Of a stretch of 64,000 bases of DNA, positions 1-10,281 are shown piece after piece. The position numbers were made by a program, and so were the translations under genes. This stretch comes from Mycolicibacterium phocaicum (GTDB lineage: Bacteria > Actinomycetota > Actinomycetes > Mycobacteriales > Mycobacteriaceae). Below the pieces are notes generated by a model. The model searched no databases and had not been told where the DNA came from. It was given only the letters and a program-made list of their open reading frames with translations. The stretch covers positions 4,092,001 to 4,156,000 of the forward strand of contig NZ_AP022616.1 of assembly GCF_010731115.1 (NCBI RefSeq), given 5' to 3'. Positions within the stretch are counted from its first letter, which is position 1. Each line of letters opens with the position of its first letter.

Positions 1-512
1 ACGCCACCTGGGTGCGTACCGGTGACTTCGGCGCGTACCACGACGGCGAGCTGTACATCACCGGTCGCGTCAAGGACCTGGTGATCATCGACGGTCGCAA
101 CCACTACCCGCAGGACCTCGAATACTCGGCGCAGGAGGCCAGCAAGGCACTGCGCGTCGGCTACGTGGCGGCGTTCTCGGTGCCGGCCAACCAGCTGCCC
201 GACTCGGTCTTCGACGACGTCCACGTCGGCCTCAAGCGCGATGCCGACGACAGCTCCGAGCAGCTGGTCATCGTCGCCGAGCGTGCCCCGGGTGCGCACA
301 AGCTCGAGCCCCAGCCGATCGTCGACGACATCCGCGCCGCCATCGCGGTCCGCCACGGCGTCACCGTCCGCGACGTGCTGCTGACCGCGGCCGGCGCCAT
401 CCCGCGTACCTCCAGCGGCAAGATCGGCCGCCGGGCCACGCGTGCGGCGTACCTGGACGGCACGCTGCGCAGCGGCAAGGTGGCCAACGCCTTCCCCGAC
501 GATCTGAACTGA
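1..512 (+). CDS. fadD32: FadD32, long-chain fatty acyl-AMP ligase, C-terminal part (5' truncated by window)
   Basis: Only the C-terminal ~170 residues are present; the open frame enters at base 3 and stops at 510-512. The visible part is the small C-terminal subdomain of an ANL-superfamily adenylating enzyme: the hinge region [20 protein letters not shown] and, near the end, [11 protein letters not shown], whose lysine is the A10 catalytic lysine. FadD32 activates meromycolic acid as acyl-AMP and loads it on Pks13. The assignment rests on these motifs and on pks13 starting 39 bp downstream, then accD4, which is the conserved mycobacterial order. These genes very likely share a transcript. Confidence 0.95.
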   Translation, partial: ATWVRTGDFGAYHDGELYITGRVKDLVIIDGRNHYPQDLEYSAQEASKALRVGYVAAFSVPANQLPDSVFDDVHVGLKRDADDSSEQLVIVAERAPGAHKLEPQPIVDDIRAAIAVRHGVTVRDVLLTAAGAIPRTSSGKIGRRATRAAYLDGTLRSGKVANAFPDDLN

Positions 513-551
513 CCCCACACCCGGCTCCCTGTCCGGCGGCGAAAGTGAACA

Positions 552-3500
552 GTGAAAATGACTGACACCGAAGACAATTCGAACGAAATCGACACTTCGC
601 CGCAGGAGGGGCAGGAAACCGCTCGGGCCAACGGCATGTCCGTGCCGGAGATGCGTGAGTGGCTGCGCAACTGGGTGGCCAACGCCACGGGCCAGCCGGC
701 CGACCGGATCGACGAGTCGACGGCGATGGTCGAGCTCGGCCTGTCGTCGCGTGACGCGGTTGCCATGGCGTCCGACATCGAGGACCTCACCGGTGTCACG
801 CTGACCGCCACGGTGGCGTTCCGGCACCCGACCATCGAGTCGCTGGCGCAGGTCATCATCGAGGGTGAGCCCGAGGAAGACACCGAGGCCGCGAACGCCG
901 AGGACTGGTCCCGCGACGCCGACGACGACGCGATGAACATCGCGGTCGTCGGTCTGGCCACCCGCTTCCCGGGTGACATGAACACGCCCGACGAGATGTG
1001 GCAGGCGCTGGTCGAAGGCCGCGACGCCATCACCGATCTGCCCGAGGGCCGCTGGGAAGAATTCCTGTCGGAGCCCCGCATCGCGGAGCGGGTGGCCAAG
1101 GCCCGCACCCGCGGCGGCTACCTGTCGGACATCAAGGGCTTCGACGCCGAATTCTTCGCGCTGGCCAAGATGGAAGCCGACAACATCGATCCGCAGCAGC
1201 GGATGGCGCTCGAATTGACCTGGGAGGCACTGGAGTTCGCCCGCATCCCGGCGTCGTCGCTGCGCGGCGAGTCGGTCGGTGTGTTCGTCGGCAGCTCGAC
1301 CAACGACTACAGCTTCCTGTCGGTCTCCGATCCGTCGATCACGCACCCGTACGCCATCACCGGCACCGCGAGTTCCATCATCGCCAACCGGGTGTCGTAC
1401 TTCTTCGACTTCCGCGGGCCGTCGATGGCCATCGACACCGCATGTTCGTCGTCGCTCGTCGCGATCCACGAGGGCGTCAAGGCACTGCGCTCGGGTGAGG
1501 CCAGCGTCGTCGTCGCCGGTGGCGTCAACGCCCTGGTGACCCCGATGGTGACGGTCGGCTTCGACATGGTCGGCGGCGTCCTGGCGCCGGACGGCCGCAT
1601 CAAGTCGTTCAGCTCCGACGCCGACGGTTACGCCCGCTCCGAGGGTGGCGGCATGGTCGTGCTCAAGCGTGTCGCCGACGCACGACGCGACGGTGACGAG
1701 ATTCTCGCCGTGATCGCCGGTTCGGCCATCAACCACGACGGTCGCTCCAACGGCATGTTGGCCCCCAACCCCGACGCTCAGGAAGCGGTGCTGCGCAAGG
1801 CCTACAAGGACGCCGGCATCGACCCCAAGACCGTCGACTACATCGAGGCGCACGGCACCGGCACCATCCTGGGTGACCCGATCGAGGCCGACGCGCTCGG
1901 CCGCGTCGTCGGCCGCGGCCGTGCCGCCGACAAGCCGGCACTGCTGGGTGCCGTGAAATCCAATGTGGGACACCTGGAGTCGGCCGCCGGTGCGGCCAGC
2001 GTTGCGAAGATGACGCTGGCGCTGTACCACGACAAACTGCCGGCGTCGATCAACTACGCGGGCCCGAACCCGTACATCGACTTCGACAAGGAACACCTCA
2101 AGGTCAACGCCGAGCTGTCGGACTGGCCGCGCTACAGCGGCCACGCCATCGCCGGTGTCTCCGGTTTCGGTTTCGGTGGCGCCAACGCCCACCTCGTCAT
2201 GCGCCAGGTGCTGCCGAGCGACCTGGTCGAGCCGGAGCCCAAAGAGGTTGTGGCGGAAGAGAAGCCGGCCTCCGATGCCAACGCCGTCTACGTCGGCGGC
2301 GTCAAGATGGACGAGTACGGCGAGTTCATCGACGACGACAACGACACGCGTGGTGACGCCGAGTTCTACGGCTACGAGACCGACGACGAGCCCGAGCTCC
2401 CCGGCCTGACCGAGCGGGCGCTGGAGCTGATCGAGGCCGGCCGTGCCGAGCTGGAAGCCGCTGAGCCGGTCAAGCGCATTGTGCCGCTTGCGGTTTCGGG
2501 GTTCCTGACCTCGCGCAAGAAGGCCGCCGCGGCGGAGCTGGCGGACTGGATCGACAGCGAGAAGGGCCGGTCCTACTCGCTTGAGTCCATCGGTCGTTCG
2601 CTGTCGCGCCGCAACCACGGCCGTTCGCGCGCAGTGGTTCTCGCGCACGACCACGACGAAGCGGTCAAGGGGCTGCGGGCCCTGGCCGAGGGCAAGCAGA
2701 GCCCGCTGGTGCTGGCCGCCGACGGCCCGGTCACCAACGGTCCGGTGTGGGTGCTCGCCGGTTTCGGTGCGCAGCACCGCAAGATGGGCAAGAGCCTGTA
2801 CCTGAACGATCCGATCTTCGCCGAGTGGATCAACAAGGTCGACGCCCACATCCAGGACGAGCGCGGCTACTCGGTTGTCGAGCTGATCCTCGATGACGCC
2901 ATCGACTACACCAACGAGACCTGCGAATACCCCATCGAGGTCGTCCAGACCGTGATCTTCGCGCTGCAGATCGCGCTCGGCGAACTGCTGAAGGCGCACG
3001 GTGCGAAACCCGGTGCGGTCGTTGGTCAGTCGCTCGGTGAGGCGGCCGCGGCCTACTTCTCCGGTGGTCTGTCGCTGGCCGACGCCACCCGCACCATCTG
3101 CTCGCGCGCTCACCTCATGGGTGAGGGCGAGGCCATGCTGTTCGGCGAGTACATCCGCCTGATGGCGCTCGTCGAGTACTCGGCCGAGGAGATCAAGACG
3201 GTCTTCGCCGACTTCCCGGGCCTCGAGGTGTGCGTCTACGCCGCCCCGACCCAGACCGTCATCGGCGGTCCGCCGGAGCAGGTCGACGCGATCATCGCCC
3301 GCGCCGAATCCGAGGGCAAGTTCGCCCGCAAGATGCAGACCAAGGGTGCCAGCCACACGCAGCAGATGGACCCGCTTCTCGGCGAGCTGTCCGCGGAAAT
3401 TCAGGGCATCGAGCCGCACCCGCTGCAGACGGCCTACTACTCGACGGTGCACGAAGGCCAGCTGATCCGGGCCGGTGCCGACCCGATCCACGATGTCGAG

Positions 3501-5993
3501 TACTGGAAGAAGGGGCTGCGCCACAGCGTCTACTTCACCCACGGCATCCGCAACGCCGTCGACAACGGGCACACCACGTTCCTGGAGCTTGCCCCGAACC
3601 CGGTGGCGCTCATGCAGGTTGGGCTCACCACCATGTCTGCGGGCCTTCACGACGGTCAGCTGATCCCGACCCTCGCCCGTAAGCAGGACGAGGTCGACTC
3701 GATGACCAATGCCATGGCGCAGCTGTTCGTGCACGGCCATGACCTGGACTTCCGGACGCTGTTCTCGCCGGCCAAGGACCCGGCCGTCGACTACGCGCCG
3801 ATCCCGCCGACGCGTTTCAAGCGCAAGCCGCACTGGCTGGACGCCAACTTCACCGCCGACAGTTCGGCCATCGAGCCGGGCAGCCACGTCGCCACCCCGG
3901 ACGGCCGCCACGTGTGGGAGTACGCCCCGCGCGGCGAGGTCGACGCCGCAGCGCTGGCCAAGCTGGTGAAAGCCGCTGCGGCGCAGGTGCTTCCGGATGC
4001 GGCGCTGACCGCGTTCGAGCAGCGCGCCATCCCGGGTGAGGGCTCGCGCCTGGTCACCACGCTGACCCGGCACCCCGGTGGCGGCACGGTGCAGGTGCAC
4101 GCCCGCATGGGCGAGTCCTTCACGCTGGTGTACGACGCCGTCGTCACCCGCGGTGGTGATGGCGCGGCCCTGCCGGTCGCCATGGGTGGCACGGCGCTGC
4201 CGGCAGTTGTCGGTGCTTCGGCTGCCGAAACCGCCGTTGCTGCACCGGAACCCGAAGACGACGCCGCCATCCTGCAGGACGACCTGACGGCAGGCGCCGG
4301 CCTGGCCGCCGGCTTCAAGAAGTGGTCGCCGGACTCCGGTGAGACCATCGCGGACCGGTTGGGTGCCATCGTCGGTGGCGCCATGGGCTACGAGCCTGAG
4401 GACCTGCCGTGGGAGGTCCCGCTGATCGAGCTGGGTCTGGACTCGCTCATGGCGGTCCGGATCAAGAACCGCGTCGAGTACGACTTCGACCTGCCGCCCA
4501 TCCAGCTGACCGCGGTGCGTGACGCCAACCTGTACGCGGTGGAGAAGCTGATCCACTACGCCATCGAGCACCGCGACGAGGTCGGCCAGCTCGCCGAGGC
4601 GCAGAAGGGCCAGACGGCCGAGGAGATCGCCGCGGCGCAGGCCGAATTGATGGGTGGCGCAACGACCGTCGCCGAGCTGGAGGCCAAGCTGGCCGAGGCC
4701 GGACACCCGCTGGCCGACAAGGACGACGCCAAGCCGGCGGCGGCCGACATCGCCACGGATTCCGCTGTCGCGCTGGAGGTTCCGCCGCCCCCGACCGACC
4801 CGTCCGGCCCGGCCGCCCCGCCGCCGCCGACGAACCCGTCGGGACCGGCCGGTCCGAACCAGGCCACCGCGGCCGCGGCTGCCGCCAAGGTCCTCACGCA
4901 GGAGGCGGTCACCGAGGCGCTCGGCGCCGACGTGCCGCCGCGTGACGCCGCCGAGCGCGTCACCTTCGCGACCTGGGCGATCGTCACCGGCAAATCGCCC
5001 GGCGGCATCTTCAACGAGCTGCCGGCCGTCGACGACGCGACCGCGACCAAGCTGTCCGAGCGGCTCTCCGAGCGCGCCGAGGGCATCGTGACGGTCGAGC
5101 AGGTGCGGTCGGTCAAGACGATCGAAGAGCTGTCGACGATCGTGCGTGATCAGCTGGAAGACGGCGTGGTCGACGGATTCGTCCGGACCTTGCGCGCACC
5201 GAAGGAAGGTGGGCCGCAGGTACCGCTGTTCGTCTTCCACCCCGCCGGTGGGTCGACGGTGGTCTATGAGCCGCTGTTGAAGCGTCTGCCCGAGGACATC
5301 CCGGTGTATGGCATCGAACGCGTCGAGGGCTCCATCGAGGAGCGCGCCGCCGAGTACGTGCCGAAGCTGCTGGAGATGCACAAGGGTCCGTTCGTGCTGG
5401 CCGGCTGGTCGCTGGGTGGGGCTCTGGCCTACGCGTGCGCCATCGGCCTGAAGCAGGCCGGCGCCGATGTCCGGTACGTCGGACTGATCGACTGCGTGCG
5501 GCCAGGTGTGCCGATCGACAAGACCCAGGCCGGCATGCGGGCCCGCTGGGACCGCTACGCCCGCTTCGCCGAGCGCACCTTCAACGTCGAGGTTCCCGAG
5601 ATTCCGTATGAGGAACTGGAGAAGCTCGACGACGAGGGCCAGGTGAAGTTCGTGCTGGACATCGTCGCGCAGAGCGGCGTGCAGATTCCGGGCGGCATCA
5701 TCGAGCACCAGCGCACGTCGTACCTCGACAACCGCGCGCTGGACACCATCGATATCCAGCCGTATGACGGTCACGTCGTGCTCTACATGGCGGATCGCTA
5801 CCACGACGATGCCATCGTGTTCGAGCCCGCGTACGCCACCCGTCAGCCCGACGGTGGTTGGGGTGAGTTCGCTCCCGATCTGGAGGTCGTGAATATCGGC
5901 GGCGAGCATATCCAGGCCATCGACGAGCCGTACATTGCCAAGGTGGGGGCGCACATGAGCCAGGCCATCAACCAGATCCAGGCCGGGAAGTAG
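552..5993 (+). CDS. pks13: Pks13, mycolic acid condensing polyketide synthase
   Basis: The 1813-aa multidomain enzyme joins the meromycolyl chain to the carboxylated alpha-chain in the last condensation of mycolic acid synthesis. Domains in order: N-terminal acyl carrier ([10 protein letters not shown], phosphopantetheine serine about residue 66), ketosynthase (DTACSSSL, active cysteine about 298), acyltransferase (GQSLGEA, serine about 827), second acyl carrier ([10 protein letters not shown], serine about 1298), a Pro/Ala-rich linker (about 1410-1440) and a C-terminal thioesterase (GWSLGG, serine about 1620; GEH with the likely catalytic histidine near the C-terminus). All active-site residues are present. 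GTG at 552 or ATG at 558 can start it, a two-residue difference. It lies between fadD32 and accD4, its known partners. Confidence 0.98.
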   Translation: MKMTDTEDNSNEIDTSPQEGQETARANGMSVPEMREWLRNWVANATGQPADRIDESTAMVELGLSSRDAVAMASDIEDLTGVTLTATVAFRHPTIESLAQVIIEGEPEEDTEAANAEDWSRDADDDAMNIAVVGLATRFPGDMNTPDEMWQALVEGRDAITDLPEGRWEEFLSEPRIAERVAKARTRGGYLSDIKGFDAEFFALAKMEADNIDPQQRMALELTWEALEFARIPASSLRGESVGVFVGSSTNDYSFLSVSDPSITHPYAITGTASSIIANRVSYFFDFRGPSMAIDTACSSSLVAIHEGVKALRSGEASVVVAGGVNALVTPMVTVGFDMVGGVLAPDGRIKSFSSDADGYARSEGGGMVVLKRVADARRDGDEILAVIAGSAINHDGRSNGMLAPNPDAQEAVLRKAYKDAGIDPKTVDYIEAHGTGTILGDPIEADALGRVVGRGRAADKPALLGAVKSNVGHLESAAGAASVAKMTLALYHDKLPASINYAGPNPYIDFDKEHLKVNAELSDWPRYSGHAIAGVSGFGFGGANAHLVMRQVLPSDLVEPEPKEVVAEEKPASDANAVYVGGVKMDEYGEFIDDDNDTRGDAEFYGYETDDEPELPGLTERALELIEAGRAELEAAEPVKRIVPLAVSGFLTSRKKAAAAELADWIDSEKGRSYSLESIGRSLSRRNHGRSRAVVLAHDHDEAVKGLRALAEGKQSPLVLAADGPVTNGPVWVLAGFGAQHRKMGKSLYLNDPIFAEWINKVDAHIQDERGYSVVELILDDAIDYTNETCEYPIEVVQTVIFALQIALGELLKAHGAKPGAVVGQSLGEAAAAYFSGGLSLADATRTICSRAHLMGEGEAMLFGEYIRLMALVEYSAEEIKTVFADFPGLEVCVYAAPTQTVIGGPPEQVDAIIARAESEGKFARKMQTKGASHTQQMDPLLGELSAEIQGIEPHPLQTAYYSTVHEGQLIRAGADPIHDVEYWKKGLRHSVYFTHGIRNAVDNGHTTFLELAPNPVALMQVGLTTMSAGLHDGQLIPTLARKQDEVDSMTNAMAQLFVHGHDLDFRTLFSPAKDPAVDYAPIPPTRFKRKPHWLDANFTADSSAIEPGSHVATPDGRHVWEYAPRGEVDAAALAKLVKAAAAQVLPDAALTAFEQRAIPGEGSRLVTTLTRHPGGGTVQVHARMGESFTLVYDAVVTRGGDGAALPVAMGGTALPAVVGASAAETAVAAPEPEDDAAILQDDLTAGAGLAAGFKKWSPDSGETIADRLGAIVGGAMGYEPEDLPWEVPLIELGLDSLMAVRIKNRVEYDFDLPPIQLTAVRDANLYAVEKLIHYAIEHRDEVGQLAEAQKGQTAEEIAAAQAELMGGATTVAELEAKLAEAGHPLADKDDAKPAAADIATDSAVALEVPPPPTDPSGPAAPPPPTNPSGPAGPNQATAAAAAAKVLTQEAVTEALGADVPPRDAAERVTFATWAIVTGKSPGGIFNELPAVDDATATKLSERLSERAEGIVTVEQVRSVKTIEELSTIVRDQLEDGVVDGFVRTLRAPKEGGPQVPLFVFHPAGGSTVVYEPLLKRLPEDIPVYGIERVEGSIEERAAEYVPKLLEMHKGPFVLAGWSLGGALAYACAIGLKQAGADVRYVGLIDCVRPGVPIDKTQAGMRARWDRYARFAERTFNVEVPEIPYEELEKLDDEGQVKFVLDIVAQSGVQIPGGIIEHQRTSYLDNRALDTIDIQPYDGHVVLYMADRYHDDAIVFEPAYATRQPDGGWGEFAPDLEVVNIGGEHIQAIDEPYIAKVGAHMSQAINQIQAGK

Positions 5994-6003
5994 TAGGAGA
6001 ACC

Positions 6004-7578
6004 GTGACTGAAGTTACCGAAACGCGCAGCCCTGCCACTACGGCGGAGAAGCTCGCCGAGCTTCGCGAAAAGCTCGAGCGCGCAGCCGATCCCGGTGACG
6101 AGAAGGCCAAGGCGCGGCGCGACAAGAAGGGCATTCCGTCGGCCCGCGCCCGCATCCACGCGCTCGTCGACCCGGGCAGCTTCTTCGAGATCGGCGCGCT
6201 GGCCAAGACGCCCGGTGACCCGAACGCGCTGTACGGCGACGGTGTGGTGACCGGCCACGCCACCATCGACGGCCGTCCCGTCGCGGTGTTCAGCCATGAC
6301 CAGACGGTGTTCCAGGGTTCGGTCGGCGAGATGTTCGGCCGCAAGGTCGCCAAGCTCATGGAGTGGGTGGCAATGGTCGGCTGCCCGATCATCGGCATCA
6401 ACGACTCGGCCGGCGCCCGTATCCAGGACGCCGTCACCTCGCTGGCGTGGTACGCCGAGCTGGGCCGCCGCCACGAGATGCTGCGCGGCACCGTCCCGGA
6501 GATCTCGATCATCCTGGGCAAGTGCGCCGGTGGTGCGGTGTACTCGCCGATCCAGACCGATCTGCTGGTGGCCGTGCGCGATCAGGGCTACATGTTCATC
6601 ACGGGCCCGGACGTCATCAAGGACGTCACCGGCGAGGACGTGACGTTCGACGAGCTCGGTGGCGCGGACATCCAGGCGCAGCGCGGCAACATCCACAAGG
6701 TCGTCGAGGACGAAGCGGCCGCCTTCCAGTACGTCCGCGACTACCTGAGCTTCCTGCCCGCCAACACATGGGACGATCCGCCGATCGTCAACCCGGGCCT
6801 GGAGCCCGAGCTGACCCCGAGCGACTTCGAGCTGGACAAGATCGTGCCGGACGCCGACAACGCCGGCTACGACATGCACGACATCCTGCTGCGCATGTTC
6901 GACGACGGCGACATCTTCGAGATCGCCGAACAGCGCGCTCCGGAGATGATCACCGCGTTCGCGCGGGTCGACGGCCGGCCGGTCGGCGTCATCGCCAACC
7001 AGCCGCTGTTCATGGCGGGTGCCATCGGCAACGAGGCCTCCGACAAGGCGGCCGGGTTCATCCGCTTCTGCGACTCCTTCAACCTGCCTTTGGTTTTCGT
7101 CGTCGACACCCCCGGCGCCCTGCCGGGTGTCGCCGAGGAGACGGGCGGCATCATCAAGCGCGGTGGCCGCTTCTTCAACGCCATCGTCGAGGCCGATGTG
7201 CCGAAGGTGACGTTCGTGATCCGCAAGGCCTACGGCGGTGGCTACGCCGTCATGGGCTCGAAGCAGCTGTCTGCCGACCTGAACTTCGCCTGGCCGACCG
7301 CGCGTATCGCGGTGATCGGTGCCCAGGGTGCGGCGCAGCTGCTGGTCAAGCGCTTCCCGGATCCGACGGCGCCCGAGGTGCAGAAGATCAAGGCGGACTT
7401 CATCGAGGGCTACAACGCCAACATGGCGATTCCGTGGACGGCGGCCGAACGTGGCTACATCGACGCGGTGATCCAGCCGCACGAGTCCCGGTTGCTGCTG
7501 CGCAAGTCGCTGAAGTTGTTGCGCGACAAGCAGAAGCACGACCGTATCGCGCGCAAGCACGGCCTGACGCCACTCTGA
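6004..7578 (+). CDS. accD4: AccD4, acyl-CoA carboxylase beta subunit
   Basis: A 524-aa carboxyltransferase beta chain. It has the two crotonase-like halves of the family, with oxyanion-type glycine stretches such as [11 protein letters not shown] in the first half and [13 protein letters not shown] and [10 protein letters not shown] in the second. In mycobacteria AccD4 with an AccA3 biotin subunit carboxylates the long alpha-branch acyl-CoA that Pks13 uses. It starts with GTG 10 bp after the pks13 stop, with AGGAGA just upstream, so it is the last gene of the fadD32-pks13-accD4 operon. A strong hairpin follows the stop codon. Confidence 0.97.
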   Translation: MTEVTETRSPATTAEKLAELREKLERAADPGDEKAKARRDKKGIPSARARIHALVDPGSFFEIGALAKTPGDPNALYGDGVVTGHATIDGRPVAVFSHDQTVFQGSVGEMFGRKVAKLMEWVAMVGCPIIGINDSAGARIQDAVTSLAWYAELGRRHEMLRGTVPEISIILGKCAGGAVYSPIQTDLLVAVRDQGYMFITGPDVIKDVTGEDVTFDELGGADIQAQRGNIHKVVEDEAAAFQYVRDYLSFLPANTWDDPPIVNPGLEPELTPSDFELDKIVPDADNAGYDMHDILLRMFDDGDIFEIAEQRAPEMITAFARVDGRPVGVIANQPLFMAGAIGNEASDKAAGFIRFCDSFNLPLVFVVDTPGALPGVAEETGGIIKRGGRFFNAIVEADVPKVTFVIRKAYGGGYAVMGSKQLSADLNFAWPTARIAVIGAQGAAQLLVKRFPDPTAPEVQKIKADFIEGYNANMAIPWTAAERGYIDAVIQPHESRLLLRKSLKLLRDKQKHDRIARKHGLTPL

Positions 7579-7595
7579 TCTCTCGCGAGCTGACT

Positions 7596-7633
7596 CAAAT
7601 GTCCCCCGGCACACAGTGTTTGGGGGACATTTG
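7596..7633 (+). terminator. Hairpin after accD4
   Basis: A perfect 12-bp inverted repeat (arm CAAATGTCCCCC at 7596-7607, complement at 7622-7633) encloses a 14-nt loop that can itself form a small ACAC/GTGT hairpin. It begins 18 bp after the accD4 stop and has no U-tract, as is common for mycobacterial terminators. It probably ends the fadD32-pks13-accD4 transcript. Confidence 0.75.
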
Positions 7634-7735
7634 CGTCCGGCGGCCGATGTTTGCGGCGGGGCCATTGTGGGTAGTGCCAGATCGTCAGCGACGGTCGTCG
7701 CAGGATGACACTCTTCGTACCAAGGCGGTTGACGC

Positions 7736-8662
7736 ATGGCATTGACGGAATCGCGTAGCGGGCAGGCTCGAAACGGCGAAGCGGTGACCGACACCGACGC
7801 CGGTGTGCTCCCGCCGGTCCCGGACCGAACGCGCCGCGCCTTCTGGTGGCTGGAGCGGTTCGCGCCGGCGATCGGGGCCCGCTGGGCCACCGAATTGTGG
7901 TGCACGGTGCCGGATGTCGACCTGAGCACCAAGATGCCGCCCGGTCTGCCGGACAGCACGCCACTGGAAGCGTCGTGGGACGGCCACCGCATCGCCGGGC
8001 AGTCGTGGGGCTCGGGTCCGCTCGTGTACCTGGTACACGGTTGGGGCGGGTGCCGGGCGCACATGGCGGTTTTCGTCAAACCCCTTGTCGCGGCGGGATA
8101 TCGGGTCATCGCCTTCGACCTGCCCAGCCATCATGACTCCGAGCCGGGAGCGCTGGCGCCGGGCCGCACCACCATCGTCGAGTGCGCGGAGGCGGTACGG
8201 GCCGTCATCGCTCAGCACGGTCCGGCGCATGCCGTCATCGGTCATTCGCTGGGTGCGAAGTCGGCTGCGCTGGCCGCGGCGCGCGGTGCACAGACCGGGC
8301 GTTTGGTGTTCCTCGCGCCGATGGGCGACTTCACGTGGTACCTGGACGCCTTCGCTGAACGGCACAACTTCGGGCGGCGGATCCGGGATCGCCTGCACCG
8401 GCGTCTAGATAGACGGCTCGGAATGCCGCTGCTGGACACCGACATCACCGCGTCGGCCGTGCACGCCGGCGACCGGCCGCTGCTGCTCATCCACGACCCC
8501 GATGATCCGGACAGCCCGTATTCGTCCAGCACCGAGATCGCCGAGGCCTGGCCGGGCGCGCGCCTCGAGACCACGAAGGGTCTGGGCCGGCTCGCGCACT
8601 ACCGGATTCTGCGGCACCGCCCGGCGATCACCGCGGGCGTCGATTTCATCGGAACACCCTAG
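7736..8662 (+). CDS. Alpha/beta hydrolase of unknown substrate
   Basis: A 308-aa alpha/beta-hydrolase-fold protein. The oxyanion-side HGWGGCRAHM (about residue 101) and nucleophile elbow GHSLGAKS (serine about 171) are clear; IHDPDDPDSP (acid) and the HYRILRH region (histidine) complete a plausible triad. There is no signal peptide, so it is probably cytoplasmic. It follows accD4 but is separated by a hairpin and 157 bp, so it likely has its own promoter. Its position next to the mycolate genes might hint at lipid metabolism, but the substrate cannot be read from the sequence. Confidence 0.85.
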   Translation: MALTESRSGQARNGEAVTDTDAGVLPPVPDRTRRAFWWLERFAPAIGARWATELWCTVPDVDLSTKMPPGLPDSTPLEASWDGHRIAGQSWGSGPLVYLVHGWGGCRAHMAVFVKPLVAAGYRVIAFDLPSHHDSEPGALAPGRTTIVECAEAVRAVIAQHGPAHAVIGHSLGAKSAALAAARGAQTGRLVFLAPMGDFTWYLDAFAERHNFGRRIRDRLHRRLDRRLGMPLLDTDITASAVHAGDRPLLLIHDPDDPDSPYSSSTEIAEAWPGARLETTKGLGRLAHYRILRHRPAITAGVDFIGTP

Positions 8663-8686
8663 ATCGCTGCTGGATTCGCGGCTCTG

Positions 8687-8729
8687 ATGTTCGCGCGGCG
8701 GATGCGAATTCCACCCGCCGCGCGAACAT
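8687..8729. terminator. Strong hairpin between hydrolase gene and HNH remnant
   Basis: A perfect 15-bp inverted repeat (ATGTTCGCGCGGCGG at 8687-8701, complement at 8715-8729) with a 13-nt loop. It lies between two convergent genes, 24 bp after the hydrolase stop and 49 bp before the end of the - strand HNH gene. It probably acts as a bidirectional terminator. No U-tract is visible. Confidence 0.7.
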
Positions 8730-8957
8730 GAGGGCCAGGCTCACTATTGAGTTGTCAAGGTGCACAACGCTTTAGGTGTTATGCGGCGTGGTCGAGTCGC
8801 ATGGTGCGGCGGTTGTAGGCGGGTATTGGTTTTCGTTGTGGGTCGACGGTGGCGGGTGGGATGAGCCAGGGGTGTTTGTCGAGGCGCATGACGACGTCCC
8901 AGCCGTCGTGGTGCACGTTGGCGTGGCACGCCGGGCACAGCAGGCACCCGTTGCTCA

Positions 8958-8984
8958 TGGGGTTCACCCCGTTTGGTAGACATC
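8958..8984 (+). repeat. Left terminal inverted repeat of the IS3-family element
   Basis: Reads TGGGGTTCACCCCGTTTG and on to GACATC; it matches the complement of 10255-10281 at 25 of 27 positions (mismatches at positions 3 and 8). It is the transposase 3' side. The target duplication CTCA lies immediately outside at 8954-8957. Confidence 0.9.
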
Positions 8985-8986
8985 GG

Positions 8987-9904
8987 TTAAGCGGCCTGGT
9001 TGGCCGTTGTGACGAGCTGTCGCTCGAAGGTTATCGGACTGATCATGCCGAGGCTGCTGTGCCGGCGTGACCGGTTGTAGGTGTTCTCGATCCAGTTGCT
9101 GACCGCCAGGATCGCCTCACTGTGCGTGGCAAACGAATACCGTTGATAGAACTCAGTTTTCAGGGTCGACCAGAACGATTCCTGTTGCGCGTTGTCGTAG
9201 CAGACACCGGTCCGGCCGACCGATAACCGGACCCCGACTTCCGTGGCGACGGCGGCCAGCTGCGCGGAGGTGTACTGGCAGCCGCGGTCGGCGTGGAAGA
9301 TCACCCGATCGGCCGGAGCGGCGGCCGGTGGCGGGTCACGGAACAGCACCGCCCGCCGCAAGGCCTGCTCGACTACGTCGGTGTGCAGACTGTCGGCGAA
9401 GGCGTACCCCAGGACTCGGCGCGAGCAACCATCACGGACCGCGCACAGGTACAGCCAGCCCTGCCCGGTGGACAGGTAGGTGATGTCAGAGGTCCACACC
9501 TTGTTCAGCTCGCCACGATCGAACCGGCGTGCCACCAGATCCGGTAGGACGCACGGCCCGTCACCGCTGATGGTCGTCGGCGGCGTCCACGGTCGCGGAC
9601 TGATACCGCGAATCCCGTTCTGGCGCATCAATTTTGCAACCGTCTTGCGGGAAACGACTTCACCGGCGGCCCGTAGATCGGCGGTGATCCGCGGGGAGCC
9701 GTTCACCTGATCTGAGGCATCATGGGCCACCTTGATCTTGACCACCAGATCCGCGTTGCGCGCCGCCCGGCTGCCCAGCACCCCGCCGACACGGGCCAGG
9801 AGTGTGGTGGCCCACTTGTAGTAGCCCGACCGGGAGACGCCCAGCAGCGTGCACATCCGGGCGATGGTGGGCATCTGCGGGACGGCCTTCTGCGCGTGGA
9901 TCAA
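8987..9904 (-). CDS. IS3-family transposase OrfB (DDE catalytic part)
   Basis: A 305-aa rve-type integrase core. It has the HTH_21-like N-terminus (LGVSRSGYYKW) and the acidic triad in KVWTSDITYLSTG (D), IFHADRGCQYTS (D) and QQESFWSTLKTEF (E), followed by a typical C-terminal YNRSRRHSSLGMISPITFE. The track start is a TTG inside orfA; the frame is open further upstream. It is most likely expressed as an OrfAB fusion by -1 frameshifting at the A6G heptamer in orfA. It has no recognisable independent ribosome-binding site. Confidence 0.93.
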   Translation of the reverse strand: MIHAQKAVPQMPTIARMCTLLGVSRSGYYKWATTLLARVGGVLGSRAARNADLVVKIKVAHDASDQVNGSPRITADLRAAGEVVSRKTVAKLMRQNGIRGISPRPWTPPTTISGDGPCVLPDLVARRFDRGELNKVWTSDITYLSTGQGWLYLCAVRDGCSRRVLGYAFADSLHTDVVEQALRRAVLFRDPPPAAAPADRVIFHADRGCQYTSAQLAAVATEVGVRLSVGRTGVCYDNAQQESFWSTLKTEFYQRYSFATHSEAILAVSNWIENTYNRSRRHSSLGMISPITFERQLVTTANQAA

Positions 9905-10212
9905 TTCGAACGCCTCGGCGGGTTCGAGTTCTCCGCAGCGAAGAAGGCCGCGGCTTTTTTCAGGAATTCCCGATCCATCCGCAACTCAGCCACCTCACGG
10001 CGCAGCCGCTCCAATTCGGTCCGCTCATCTGCATCGATTGCCGTCGGCGGATCAGCCATCTGTGAGCGTTCGATCGCGACCCACCGGCCCAGAAGCTGTT
10101 CACCCACGCCGATCTCCCGGGCCACCTCAACGATCGTGCGCCCGGTATCGATCACCAGATGCGCCGCCTCCCGCCGATAAGCCGGGGTATACGACTTCCT
10201 CTTCGCACCCAT
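9901..10212 (-). CDS. IS3-family transposase OrfA (DNA-binding part)
   Basis: From ATG 10212 it encodes 103 aa. The N-terminal helix-turn-helix of the IS3 OrfA type (KSYTPAYRREAAHLVIDTG, then VEVAREIGVGEQLLGRWV) is followed by a leucine-zipper-like region (ERLRREVAELRMDREFLKKA). A longer start at 10266 would fall inside the terminal repeat and is unlikely. The stop overlaps the orfB frame, the arrangement expected for programmed -1 frameshifting. Confidence 0.9.
   Translation of the reverse strand: MGAKRKSYTPAYRREAAHLVIDTGRTIVEVAREIGVGEQLLGRWVAIERSQMADPPTAIDADERTELERLRREVAELRMDREFLKKAAAFFAAENSNPPRRSN
9954..9960 (-). other. Putative -1 ribosomal frameshift site (AAAAAAG)
   Basis: The - strand heptamer AAAAAAG lies in the FLKKA codons of orfA. 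Slipping back one base after the second AAA puts ribosomes in the orfB frame, which stays open (KKSRGLLRCGELEPAEAFE) into the annotated OrfB. This matches the known A6G signal of IS3-family elements. No stimulatory structure was worked out. Confidence 0.75.
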
Positions 10213-10254
10213 CAGGTGCCATCCTTCCCTGCCCAGCCGCAACCGGGCGATCAG

Positions 10255-10281
10255 GATGTCTACCAAACGGGGTCAACCGCA
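10255..10281 (-). repeat. Right terminal inverted repeat of the IS3-family element
   Basis: Read inward on the - strand it starts TGCGGTTGACCCCGTTTG. It is on the transposase 5' side. The second copy of the CTCA target duplication follows at 10282-10285. Confidence 0.9.

Larger units (their letters stand above)
8958..10281 (-). mobile_element. IS3-family insertion sequence, complete, 1324 bp
   Basis: The element has 27-bp terminal inverted repeats (25/27 identical) that start with TG on each inward strand, as in most IS3-family ends. It carries two overlapping transposase frames, orfA and orfB, with an AAAAAAG slippery heptamer. A 4-bp direct repeat CTCA at 8954-8957 and 10282-10285 is the target duplication. 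Both frames and both ends look intact, so it may still be mobile and probably inserted recently. The subgroup cannot be assigned safely without a database. Confidence 0.93.

Noticed and set aside
5968..8109. A 713-aa open frame on the - strand, antisense to accD4
   Set aside because: It lies wholly over accD4 and the start of the hydrolase gene, has Arg/His-rich composition without a fold, and results from high GC.
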